Below, piece after piece: positions 54,541-64,000 of a stretch of DNA of 64,000 bases. The translations under genes were made by a program, and so were the position numbers. The DNA comes from Chionoecetes opilio. Taxonomy: Eukaryota; Arthropoda; Malacostraca; Decapoda; Majidae. The notes under the pieces are model-generated. The model saw only the letters and a list, made by a program, of their open reading frames with translations, was not told the origin of the DNA and did no database searches. Every line of letters starts with the position of its first letter. Position 1 is the stretch's first letter. The DNA lies in NCBI GenBank assembly GCA_016584305.1, contig JACEEZ010013848.1, positions 72,501 through 136,500 of the forward strand, written 5' to 3'.

Positions 54541-55109
54541 GCTATTTGATATCAAACTCAGCACAAATAGCACGCATGGATGCACCTGCATTCATCCTTG
54601 CCGGCACTTTCACCTTTTCCTGCAGGCTCAGGCTCTTCAATTTCATTCCCTTCCTGCTGGAGTCACCCTTGCGTGATGGAGCTGACATCTTGAAATACAG
54701 TACTGTATGATGTAATCCCAAAACACATAAAATAGGTGGCAAAGTAAAGCAAAGGTCGGGTACCAGCGCTTAGGCTGACACGCGACATATGTCAAGCTCG
54801 AGATCGAGCTTGACAGACGACCTACAAAGCGATACTAAGCAAAAGAGGTCACAAGAAGAAGAAGAAGACCGAGGATATGCCGAGTGTAAGCAAAGAGATG
54901 CAGTTATAACTCGGCAATATGCCGAGATACATCATTTTTTGCCGACTTTATGTATACATGTTCACACAAGAGGTTGTGAGGGCATGATATTCTGAGTGTA
55001 AACCAAGAGATGCAGTTATAACTCGGCAACATGCCGAGATACAAAAAAATTGCCGACTCTCTTTGCCTTGCAAAGTTATATCAAATTCCGAGTTATAAGG
55101 GTTTTAGTG
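54541..55109 (-). mobile_element. Truncated pogo/Tigger-type element F3
   Basis: The right end (CCGAGTTATAAGGGTTTTAGTG) is followed by TA at 55110-55111. The left TIR is missing. It carries one HTH start on the minus strand (54742-54542) and no SINE: where F1 and F2 have it, F3 reads GATGCAGTTATAACTCGG continuously. 54790-54870 matches, inverted, the interior of the MITE at 25680-25760. Confidence 0.8.
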
Positions 55110-55597
55110 TAGCTACCTAAGCTAACCTCCTACAACATTGGTCTTGGAAGACGCATGAGTATTTTTTAGGGGAAAAAGTGCAACTTATAAGCCGTAAAAT
55201 ACGGTAAATGAAAATAAGCCCCATGTCTAAACAGTATGATTTTGTCTGAACTCTGCCGAGTAAAATTAGTTAGTGAATAAATAAAACAACAGCCTGAAGC
55301 ATACAGATTGATACAGGCACAAAAACAGAACTTATGTCATATATCTCATCATTTATGAGTCAGAGTATGGAATCATAGAAACCATATATTATACATTGAT
55401 CACTACACACAACACCAGAATATAGGCCTTTTGGGTGGTATGTAATTAATACATTTTTGATATGCTGATGCAGGCTAATTTATCATCATTATAGTTTTAG
55501 TCAAACTATATTATCCCTCAGCAGTCTTTTAAATTCTGCTTCGATTGGAACAGTGTCTTTTGTAGTAATCTCCTAGCCCACTAATATTCATACAATT
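55110..55597. other. Unassigned intron sequence
   Basis: Near 55165-55203 the string ACTTATAAGCCGTAAAATACGG resembles the end of the element at 11333-14010, without a partner. Nothing else is seen. Confidence 0.4.
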
Positions 55598-56050
55598 GGA
55601 GAGGCAGTGGCCGATTGGTTAGGATCTGCGAGTGGTGCGCTCGGTGTATTGAGTTTGATTCCTGTTAGGTGCTCAAACCTTATTGCCATCGTCGAGTGGC
55701 CGAAAAATACGTACATGCTACCCATTAACTCTACCTTCAACGGCGAGTGCATCAGAGGACCACATATCACTTTTTTTTCATGTTCTTTTTTTTTCAACAT
55801 ATGATGAAATATTACATCAAATCAGGAATCATAAAAGTAACATACATTTTACAGCACTTTATTTATCTTTTTGTGGGATGATAAGGGGCTTAGATGGATG
55901 GGAATATTCTGAGGCTTGTGTGAAGTGTTATCATTTATGACCACCACAACGAGGCTGTAACTCGTCCAGGATGTTTTCAATTGCTGCACTACATCCAGAG
56001 CCTACCATCCGAGCCCTGGAGGCCACTGGCTATTGGCTGAAATGTTAAGG
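55598..56050 (+). mobile_element. Diverged tRNA-derived SINE
   Basis: The head GAGGCAGTGGCCGATTGGTT with a weak box B (GAGTTTGATTCCTG) and a body with CCATTAACTCTACCTTCAAC relate it to the SINE in F1 and F2. The rest (55795-56040) matches 20640-20880. The tail includes GAGCCCTGGAGGCCACTGGC. Confidence 0.65.
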
Positions 56051-56169
56051 GAAAAAATATATATATTAGGTATGCGTGATAGCTGTAACATGCGATAGCT
56101 TGATGCGCTATAGCCAAGGTTTGAGGTACACTTAGGTATGCGTGATAGCCGTAAAACACGACGCCCCAA

Positions 56170-56325
56170 CAATGGAAGAAACAGTTGCTCCTGGCAGGAC
56201 TTGAACCTGGGACCTTGTGCCCTCCCACTTCCAGGTTTTAGTCATCCGGCCACCCCATTAAAGATTGCCGAAAGAGTTGCCCTCGGCGGTATCCGAACTC
56301 GTGACCTCGATAGTTTACCATTAAT
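56170..56325 (-). repeat. tRNA-like SINE remnants
   Basis: On the minus strand two box B-like strings occur: GGTTCAAGTCC near 56196-56206 and GAGTTCGGATACC near 56289-56301. No cloverleaf can be folded over either, so these are SINE remains rather than tRNA genes. Confidence 0.5.
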
Positions 56326-56496
56326 AGTTTTGTATCTTGTATTTTAATTTGAATACATAGGCATCTTCACTACAAGGTAATGTTAATTCATATTTCAGCT
56401 CTATTTTGTATATTCAATGTTATTCTTTTACTGGTAAATGTTTTTGATAAAGTGCTCACCTATCCATAACCTGAATACCTGTATGATTGCTTCCAG

Positions 56497-56670
56497 GTGT
56501 GTTTGGAGGGAGGAATCCCTGCTTCAGTGTCCAAAGCTACCAGGAGTCGGGGAGAGCGTCCTTCAGGGGATCTTGTGCCTTGGCTGCTAGCTACCCAGTT
56601 TCTCCAACCTGACCTCACTCAGATGAAGGGAGTGAGAGTGGTCAGAGTGGCAACACATCCTGATTATCAG
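56497..56670 (+). CDS. NAT10: NAT10 internal exon f (start of GNAT acetyl-CoA site)
   Basis: Acceptor TTGCTTCCAG ends at 56496, and donor GTAGGG starts at 56671. The 58 codons encode VCLEGGIPASVSK, RPSGDLVPWLLATQFLQ and GVRVVRVATHPDYQ. This matches the NAT10 GNAT domain, where VRIAVHPDYQ leads directly into the glycine-rich acetyl-CoA loop, which must lie on the next exon. That exon is not in the window. The exon begins and ends on codon borders. Confidence 0.95.
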
Positions 56671-57059
56671 GTAGGGACTCTTCTTTTCATATCCCATTAC
56701 CTACTACACTATGGTCCATAGTATTCTGTGTTGCAATCAGCCTGGGTGTAGAATATCTGTATTCTTTGAATATTGTAGGAGGGGACTAAAAATGAATGAG
56801 GGGCCAGGGTTGGAATCTCTTCTGCCAGTAGTGCAAAGAAAAACAAAGCAAACATAAAAATGCTGAAAGATGGGTGCCTGAATGTGCATAGAAAAAAATA
56901 GATGGAGTGGTGGGGTTGAAAGTAGTGAAGGTAGGGAAGAAGAAAGGGAGTGCATGGTAGACGGGTGAGGTTAAGTAAGCGAGGAAAGAAAATAGATGCT
57001 TACAGGAAAACACTGGAAAGAAATATACCAGGGGAAATGAGAAATTAAAGAACAATAAA

Positions 57060-57372
57060 TATACTTAATGTAAAAAGAAGTTTAGACAAATGGTAGAAGA
57101 GAGTAAAAGGAGAGTAGATGAAGACTGGAATATGAATGAGTGAGAAGTTTAAAAAGTCTAAATAGGATTTTTTTTAAACTATTGGAGGGAAGTTAAGGAT
57201 GAGAGAGACATGGTAATAGAAGTGAGAAACAAAGGAAAAGAAGTGATGTACCTGTGGTTATTTAACCTATACATGGATGGTGTAATAAGTGAGATGAAAG
57301 CAAAAGTTGGAGATGTTGGAGTGGAAATGTCTGTTAATGATGGCAAATGGTTGTTGAATACAATCACAATAT
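57060..57372 (+). pseudogene. Non-LTR RT fragment
   Basis: With frameshifts it reads VDEDWNMNE, then NYWREVKDERDM and FNLYMDGVISEMKAKVGDVG with VEMSVNDGKWLLNT. This is the linker and late RT region of the LINE family whose C-terminus is seen at 24690-25110 and 63686-64000. It stops just before the catalytic FADD motif. Confidence 0.7.
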
Positions 57373-58261
57373 TCCCTCACTGAGCAATTTCCCCCTATAT
57401 GATATTGCCATCATATGATTGATCTTATTTAGTACCCTATGTTCTACAGGGTGACCTAGCTATTCGATGCCCTGCTTAACGATAATTCGAACTTACGATA
57501 TGTATCTTTTAATACCTACCAATTTTTTGCTATTAACGATCATCGTAGTGGGGATTATACCTCAGGATTCTACAGTAGCGCCATCAGTGCCACTTTGGCC
57601 AACAAGCGCAATCGTAAAGCTTCTTTATTGCCTCATAATTCTCCTCTTAGATTCTTCATGTCTTCATCAGCTTGCTTGAATCTAACAATACTCTCCCTTC
57701 AAAAAATTTCTAAGAATCTCAGAAAGAAAATGTAAAACACTCATTACAGCACAACATAATATTTTTTTTCTAGCCTAAAAAAAACCCATTAAATACAATG
57801 ACATCCTTTAAAAAATAAGAAATATAGAATAGCATGATAAAAGTAATAGATATTAGAACCAACCGTGGGTCAGGATGTACTATGTGGCTTTTTATACATT
57901 GTGACCGATTGTCTCCCAATCTTTTCCGCGCTCTCCCCAAGCTCAAAGCTTATGTTATTGTGATTTTGTGGAGTTATTCTAAATGTTTATTTGGCCCTAA
58001 TACTTATTTCTCCACGTTACTGGCCTGCCCCCACTTTGCTGCTGCCCGTTACAGTGCTTTCTCTCATGTGTCCTCCCTCTCCCAAAATCCTTGTCTTTCG
58101 GATGTCTTCACAGAATCCCCCTGTTGCTCCCTGAGTAATTTAATCGCCTTCCTCCAACAGAGTCCTTAATTTGATTTGACCATCCTGCTCTAACATCTCT
58201 TTCCTTTCCCCATCCCGCACCGTTTCACCCTCTCTTTCTGACCCCTTCATTTTTTCCATAG
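57373..58261. other. Unassigned sequence
   Basis: Near 57440-57560 short strings such as CTTAACGATAATTCG and TATTAACGATCATCG suggest a degenerate small TIR element. No gene is recognised. Confidence 0.35.
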
Positions 58262-59453
58262 TGCCATTAGTTCCATTGTAACCCTTTGTTGCCTATCACT
58301 TAGTCAAGATCAAATCCAACGAAGAACCTTCCCATCTATTCCATGAGACTTAACCTTATTTAAGAGTCTCTCGTGTGGTACCTTGTCGAATGCGTTTCTA
58401 AAGTACAGGTATATTATATCATAATCCTCATCATAATATGCTGTCTCATAAACTTTCCTATAAAAACTCAATAAATTAGTGAGACATGACCTACCCTTGG
58501 TGAATCCATGTTGTGAATCATTTACCAAACTATGCTTTTCTAAATGCTCTAATGTATTTTGCAAAAACAGATTCCAATAATTTACCAACCGCTGCATTAG
58601 ACTAAAGGGTCGATAATTTGACATTAGTCCTCTATCACCCTTCTTAAATATGGGGACTACATTTCCTTTCCTCCATATTAACGGCACCGCCCCTATATCA
58701 ACCAATTTCCTAAAAATGTGCACTAACGACTTACAAACAACTTCTTTGCATTCTTTTAATACTTTGGGATAAACTTCATCTGGTCCTGACGTCTTAAAAT
58801 TCTTCATTTTATCTATACCCTCTTCTACCATTTCCCTAGTTATCACAATATCTTTGAGTTTCTCATCATCCTTTCTTCTAAACATCTGTTCACTATCAGG
58901 TACCATCTGTATATCCTCCTGAGTAAAAATACTTCAGAAATAATCATTTAAAATTTTACATATATCATCATCAGAACTTACAATCTCACCCTGCTGTATT
59001 TTTAACGGCCCCACTAAATCCCTAGTCTTTGTCTTATAGACCTGAAAAAAATCCCTTAGGGTCGGTCTTTGCCATGCCAGCGACCTTAATCTCATAATTG
59101 TTCTTTGCTGCTCTTGTTAATCTCTTCACTGTCCTAGCCATTACGTTATACTGTTCTTTGCTCACCTGTCCTGCCTTGACCCTTAAGTACATGTTTCTTT
59201 TTATGCTAATGTTGTGTTTTAAATTCGCAGTCATCTATTTGGGGTCGTTTTTTCTTGATCTTATCACCCTATAAGGAATATTTTTTTCTGACCTGCAATT
59301 AAATTCCTTACAAATAATGTATAATCCTCATCAGCACTGACCTCACTGACACCTCTCTCTGCCCGGACCTCCGACCCGTCCTTCCCCTTCATCCTACACC
59401 CCCAGTTAATCCCCTCCAGGTGTCTTCTTAATCCTGCATAATTAGCCTTTCTG

Positions 59454-61968
59454 AGTGTGTCCTCGGGACACACTCATTGTCTTGGGCGACTTCAATGCTA
59501 CTACTGGCACTGTGAGAGATGGCTACGAGTTATGTGTTGGTCCCCATGGCTCTGGTACCAGAAACATTAACAGTTTTCTGCTTCTAAATTTTGCGAGGTC
59601 CAGAAGGTTGAGAATTTCAGGTTCTTGGTATCAGAGACCAGAGCTGCACCACTGGACATGGTATAGTAATGCCAGAGGGGTAGCTAAGGAGATCGACTAC
59701 ATCCTCGTTAGTACTCATTGGAGGATCCTCCAGAACTGCAGGGTTTACCGAAGTGCTGAGTTCCTTGCAACTGATCACAGACTTATTGTTGCTACACTTA
59801 AGCTTAATGTCAAGTCCAGAAGAATCTCAAGAGGTAATCATACTGTGTTTCATCTTGAGAAGCTGAAGGACTTGACATGTGCCATTGAGTATGAAGTAGC
59901 AGTCTCAAATCGGTTAGATGTGCTCGCTGAACTTGAAAACCCTGTAGAACTGTGGGATACCTTCAAACGTGAAACTCTCCAGGCTGCCAAGGAGTGTATT
60001 GGGGAGCACCCGAGGTCAAGGCGTGGTTTTGTCTCTACGGAAACGCTGGAGAAAATGGAGGAGAGTCGAGCTGCCAGGCTTGCTGGGAACCAGCACAGGG
60101 TTCTGTCATGCAGGAATAGAACTCTCCTGGGGAGAGAGGTATGCCAGGAGTCTCGCTGAGGATGTCGAGGGTCACTTGAACGCTAAGGACCTCCGACCCG
60201 CCTACCGAGCCCTGAAGAAGCTCCGTTCCAAGTCTCCATCTCGGGCAAGTGCTATTCGAGCAGCAGATGAGTGCCTCGTGTCGGACATGGATGGGCAGAT
60301 GGCTTGTTGGGCTGAGTACTTTGGGCAGTTGTTCACGGTGGACTTTCCAATTGAGCAGCTTCACACCACTGGATTACGGGCAGTGGATGTCGATCCTCCC
60401 ATTGACGAAACCGCACCCTCTCTTGACGAAGTCAGAGAGGCTGTAGCAAAGTTGAGGGGTGGAAAGGCAGCTGTATCTGTAATATCAGTGCAGAGCTCCT
60501 CAAAGCTGGGGGTGAGGCCATGATCCGCGAGTTGCATGCTGTCCTAACTACCGTGTGGCAGTCAGGTACCATTCCTCCTAACTGGAAAAGGGGGCTGGTC
60601 GTCCCTATCTGGAAAGGGAAAGGGGACCGTCAGGACTGTAACAATTACCGCGGCATTACACTGCTCAGCGTGCCAGGCAATATGCTTGCCCATCTATTGG
60701 TGACACGGATCTGCAGTCATCTGCTAAAGCATCAGAAACCTCAGCAGTTTGGGTTCACGCCTGGTAAGTTAACAACGGACCGTACCCTAGCGCTTCGTGT
60801 CCTGGTGGAACGCCGACGTGAGTTTCGACAGGGGATGCTTGCAGCTTATGTTGATCTCAAGAAGGCGTTTGACTCAGTGCATCGTGAGTCACTGGGATCT
60901 TCTGCGACTTCGCGGGATTCCTGCAAGGACTATTGGTTTGATGACTGGTCTGTACTCTGGGACTGAGAGTGCTGTGAAGTGTGGGGGAGGTGTATCCAGC
61001 TTCTTTCCTGTGAATACAGGAACGAGGCAAGTGTGCGTCCTTGCCCCATCACTTTTCAACACCTGTATAGACTGGGTATTGGGCAAAGTTGTACATCAAA
61101 GTGATTGTGGAGCATCCCTCGGCAACACCAAAATCACTGATCTTGTTTTTGCCGATGATACAGTAATCTTTGCCGAGTCGCTGGAGGTCCTGGTGATGGC
61201 TCTCGAGGCACTGCACGAGGAGGCAAAACCTTTGGGACTTGAGGTTTCCTGGGTCAAGACCAACGTCCAGGTGTTTGGAGGCTTACTAGATGAAATAGTA
61301 GTCTGTTCATGCGTGCAGTGAGGATATTGAGATCTTGGAAAGTTATACATACCTTGGTAGCACAGTCCATAATGATGGTGGGTCACGTCAAGAAGTCTTA
61401 CAACAGATTGGCATAGCCCACGGTGTTATGGACTTGCTCAGCAGGAGTACTTGGCGTTGTCAGTACCTATGCAGGAGGACAAAGATTCAGATCTTCAAGT
61501 CGCTTGTGTCAAGTCCCTGTCTTACTCTATGGTTGAGAGACATGGACATTAAATTGCGACTTGAAGAGGCGAATCGATGCCTTTGGTAATAAGTGTCTTC
61601 AAGGAATCATGGGGTATCGCTGGGATGATTACGTGTCAAACCAGCAATTGCACCGTGAGACTGAATCGAGGCCTATTACCTGCATAGTCCGTCAGTGCCA
61701 ACTTCGGCTATATGGGCATGTGGCACGCTACCCTGAAACTGATCTTTCCCATCGGGTTGTATCTGTAAGAGACAATCCGGCGTGGAGGAGGCCAAGGGGG
61801 CGACCACAAGGCTCGTGGCTGGGGCAAGTTGATGCTTCCTGTTGAGAGTTGCTTGGTATGGGAAGAGAGCCTGCATGGCGACTTGAGCGAGATGACCCCC
61901 TTGAGTGACGTTGTAGGGTGGGCGAGGCGACGCGCCCCCCAGTGTATGCCCCCAATGATTGATTGATA
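59454..61968 (+). mobile_element. RTE-like LINE (copy L3)
   Basis: 59455-59870 encodes the back half of an APE endonuclease (TLIVLGDFNATTG, EIDYILVSTHWRI, FLATDHRLIV, with the catalytic His in TDH). The RT runs from about 60440, with QQFGFTPGKLTTDRT, AYVDLKKAFDSVHRES, LAPSLFNTCIDW and the FADD at 61148-61159, then YLGSTVHNDGGSRQEVLQQI and FGNKCLQGIMGY. The tail is CCCAATGATTGATTGAT. The 5' end is truncated and at least five frameshifts break it. Its uninterrupted sequence near 61800 is the empty-site control for the MITE at 25361-26197. RTE membership is inferred from layout and motifs. Confidence 0.88.
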
Positions 61969-62286
61969 TCTCAACTTCCGGATTAAATTCCTTGCCTGAC
62001 AAATCTAACCATGTTTCTGTTAATGTTATTACATCAAAATCTTCTACACTACAGTTATTCCTCTCAGTAAATCTATCTTGTTTAAAATATTCCTACAGTT
62101 TGTATAGTAAACCTTTAAGCTACTCCTCTTCTTCCTGTCAATTTTCCCTATAGCTTTAATTAACCCCTTCCTCGCTCTCTTCTTACGAATCACTTTAGTT
62201 CCCTGCCTTCTAAAACTATTTATACTTTATAGTGTCACTGGGTTCCTTTACTCTGACCCCTGTGTCTAATCCCTAGCTCTCTATCT

Positions 62287-63015
62287 TTAAAAAGCCTGTA
62301 AGGCACCTACTTCCCTTTCAAGGGATTCAGACAAGATCTGAACCCCTTTCCTCGAAAGGTGCACCCCATCTCTGTGGTAGAAGCTGTTATGCCCGAAAAA
62401 GAGGTCCCAGTTATCGACAAAGACCCAATCATTGGCTTTGCAATGAAATGCCAGCCGGCAATTCAGAGCAATAGCCCTGGAGTACCACAAGTCGTCAACA
62501 GAGCGTCTTGGAAGGACACCACACACCACAGGGACCCCACCCCTATCCATAACCTTACCTACAGCCTCCTTGAATCGTCGTAGCAGTTCCTTACTCCTTA
62601 AACAATCAACATCGTTTCCTCCTGCACTCAGGCAAATTATGGGCTTGCTCCCTTGGTCGGCCATGCACTCATCTATCTTATCACTAACATGACCTATCCC
62701 CTTCCCTGGGAAACACACCCGCTTCCTACACATCCCGTCTCTGTCACAAAACTCGCTGTTTAGGTACCTAATCTGACTATCCCCAACAACCAAGATTTTA
62801 CCTTCGGGTAGGGATGTATCGTCTACCTTTTTATCCTTTACCTCCTCCTCCTCCTCTTGCAGTCCCGAGAGTAGCTGAAATGAATTCTTGCACACTACCT
62901 TGTTATTGTTCACCTGCCTCAGCCTTAGATGAGTTCCTCCTTGTTCTACCACCTTCCATCCCCCATTCCCAGGTAACTTACTAGGTACACCACCCTTAGT
63001 AGTACCCCCAGGCAT
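62287..63015 (-). CDS. CR1 ORF1 protein with SGNH/GDSL esterase domain
   Basis: This 242-residue open frame is ORF1 of the CR1 above, not a host gene. It shows ILVVGDSQIRYL (nucleophile Ser80 in GDS), LSAGGNDV (residues 130-136, block III) and DGVHLS (Asp216, His219), the three signature blocks of SGNH hydrolases. CR1 elements in several animals have such an esterase in ORF1. Its role in retrotransposition is unclear, perhaps lipid or membrane contact. The N-terminal coiled coil (ELKSVVKKQEIEI) lies upstream in another frame near 63100-63190, so the true start is probably ATG near 63342 and a frameshift intervenes. Confidence 0.85.
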   Translation of the reverse strand: MPGGTTKGGVPSKLPGNGGWKVVEQGGTHLRLRQVNNNKVVCKNSFQLLSGLQEEEEEVKDKKVDDTSLPEGKILVVGDSQIRYLNSEFCDRDGMCRKRVCFPGKGIGHVSDKIDECMADQGSKPIICLSAGGNDVDCLRSKELLRRFKEAVGKVMDRGGVPVVCGVLPRRSVDDLWYSRAIALNCRLAFHCKANDWVFVDNWDLFFGHNSFYHRDGVHLSRKGVQILSESLEREVGALQAF

Positions 63016-63685
63016 GCCACCCTCTGGTACCCCTCCAGGTACGTCTCCCGCATGTGCCCCTCCAGGCAGTCCACTGGGACGGACACCTCCACATTTCAGA
63101 GTCGGATCTCTATCTCCTGCTTCTTCACAACACTTTTCAACTCATTTACTTCACCTACAAAACACATTTTCAGGTCTTCGATTGCCTCAAAAATAGTCTT
63201 AAGTACTCCACCACAAACTCCTTTACATCCTGACTCCACCATTCTCACACACTAACACACTCGAAGCTACTTGAGACTCGTTCCCTCCACTCCTCATTTC
63301 CACACTCACAACACCCTCACTAAGCTCCCCTGACGCTGCCATCCTAATCCTCTTCCTAGACCTCAGTCACGTCAACAACAGGGAGTGCGTGGGAATCACA
63401 TCTTGTCACCACCACTGCGACGAGACCGCACAATTCAATTTCCCATTTAGTTAATTAAATTGAGGGTTGAGTGTATTCCCAAAAATTCCCCAAATTCCCG
63501 GACCCTGAAATTTCCAGGAAATATTCCCTGGATAGTTTTGATATTCCCGGAAACTTTTCCACTCTTTGCAACCATAGGGAGGATGGTAGTTCATTTTGAT
63601 TTCATGTAGTGAGTGCAACTCACTAATAAAACTTAGGAGTAAACTCTATTTATTGCAAGAAATGTGACAAGTAGTGCCATAAAAG

Positions 63686-64000
63686 ATGTTCGGGACTGGG
63701 AAATCTGAATTGGGTGGTAGATTCTGCTGTCCAGTGTGTGTAAGAAGAATCAACGGAGGAGGACTGCCAGAAGAGGAAGAGGTAGAAACTATAGAAGTGA
63801 ATGGGGGTGTAATAGAAGAAGTGAAGCAGTTTTGTTATCTTGGTGACATGTTAGATAGTGATGGTGGAGTGGAGAGAGCAGTAAGAACACGGGTAGCAAC
63901 TACATGGATGAAGTGGAGAGAGATAGCGGGACTGCTGATAAACAAGAGTATTCCACTGAAAAACAGTGGAAGAGTATTTGAAGCATGTATAAGATCAGTA
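63686..64000 (+). pseudogene. Non-LTR RT C-terminal fragment running off the window
   Basis: The frame is open from ATG 63686 to the window end. It encodes CCPVCVRRINGGG, then KQFCYLGDMLDSDGG, RAVRTRVATTWMKWREIAGL and PLKNSGRVFEACIRSV. The YLGDMLDSDGG block is the region after the RT palm in a LINE family common in marine invertebrates. The Cys-rich stretch before it is shorter than I expect for the family, so an internal deletion is likely. Confidence 0.7.

Larger units (their letters stand above)
58262..63420 (-). mobile_element. CR1 LINE with esterase ORF1, split by an RTE-like LINE
   Basis: On the minus strand, ORF1 begins near 63342 and ends at 62287. ORF2 starts with an endonuclease piece near 62120-61970 (ITETWLDLSGKEFNPE). 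It is then interrupted by L3 (59454-61968) and resumes at 59453 in the region between endonuclease and RT (TLRKANYAGLRRHLEGINWG). The RT frame 58906-58310 follows (PDEVYPKVLKEC, VPIFKKGDRGLMSNYRP, LVNDSQHGFTKGRSCLTNLL). It ends near 58262, before the catalytic motif. About 560 bp of endonuclease present in the copy at 7262-10650 is missing here. Confidence 0.88.

Noticed and set aside
62287..63015. A host GDSL lipase gene
   Set aside because: It lies in the ORF1 position of a CR1, has a matching remnant at the end of the CR1 at 7262-10650, and is preceded by the expected coiled-coil region.

Overview
The window is eukaryotic, most likely from an arthropod and probably a decapod crustacean. 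It has spliced exons with GT-AG borders, long introns and degenerate TTAGG-type repeats. It also holds CR1, jockey/BS-like and RTE-like LINEs, tRNA-derived SINEs and many pogo/Tigger-type MITEs. The species is inference; no rRNA or mitochondrial marker is present.

The only host gene I can support is NAT10, the RNA cytidine acetyltransferase, on the plus strand. Six consecutive internal exons (24232-24353, 31643-31779, 46944-47062, 47924-48089, 52723-52924, 56497-56670) splice in phase into 306 uninterrupted codons. They run from the helicase module, through the DEAA Walker B motif, to the start of the acetyl-CoA pocket of the GNAT domain. The first and last NAT10 exons lie outside the window. 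I did not find the Walker A exon in the 24 kb upstream of the first exon seen.

Almost everything else is transposon sequence. Region by region: 1-4180, a 1.1-kb inverted repeat and a decayed Tigger transposase. 4199-6490, two pogo-type MITEs. 7262-10650, a ruined CR1 on the minus strand. 11333-15176, a 2.7-kb TIR element and two MITEs that contain a LINE tail. 15975-17920, a GC-rich island followed by a polypyrimidine tract. 17975-23300, further MITE copies. 23302-24057, an RTE-like LINE fragment ending 174 bp before the first NAT10 exon.

The 7.3-kb intron after that exon holds an RTE-like LINE split by a TTA-duplicating MITE, a pogo MITE and three abutting TTAA-flanked MITEs. The 15.2-kb intron between 31780 and 46943 holds a nested stack. 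A pogo-type element contains a minus-strand CR1, which contains a 6.6-kb DNA transposon with roughly 415-bp terminal inverted repeats. That transposon carries a broken protein of about 1,600 codons with Cys-rich ends and a FEN/XPG-like (PIN-type) motif set. It is the most unusual item here and may be an Academ-type element. The later introns hold two double-headed pogo elements (F1, F2) carrying a SINE, a truncated relative without the SINE (F3), and LINE fragments. The last 6 kb is a CR1 with an esterase-domain ORF1, split by an RTE-like LINE.

The NAT10 exons are free of indels while the elements are full of frameshifts, so most of the decay is probably real. Some homopolymer differences in the first 24 kb could be long-read error.
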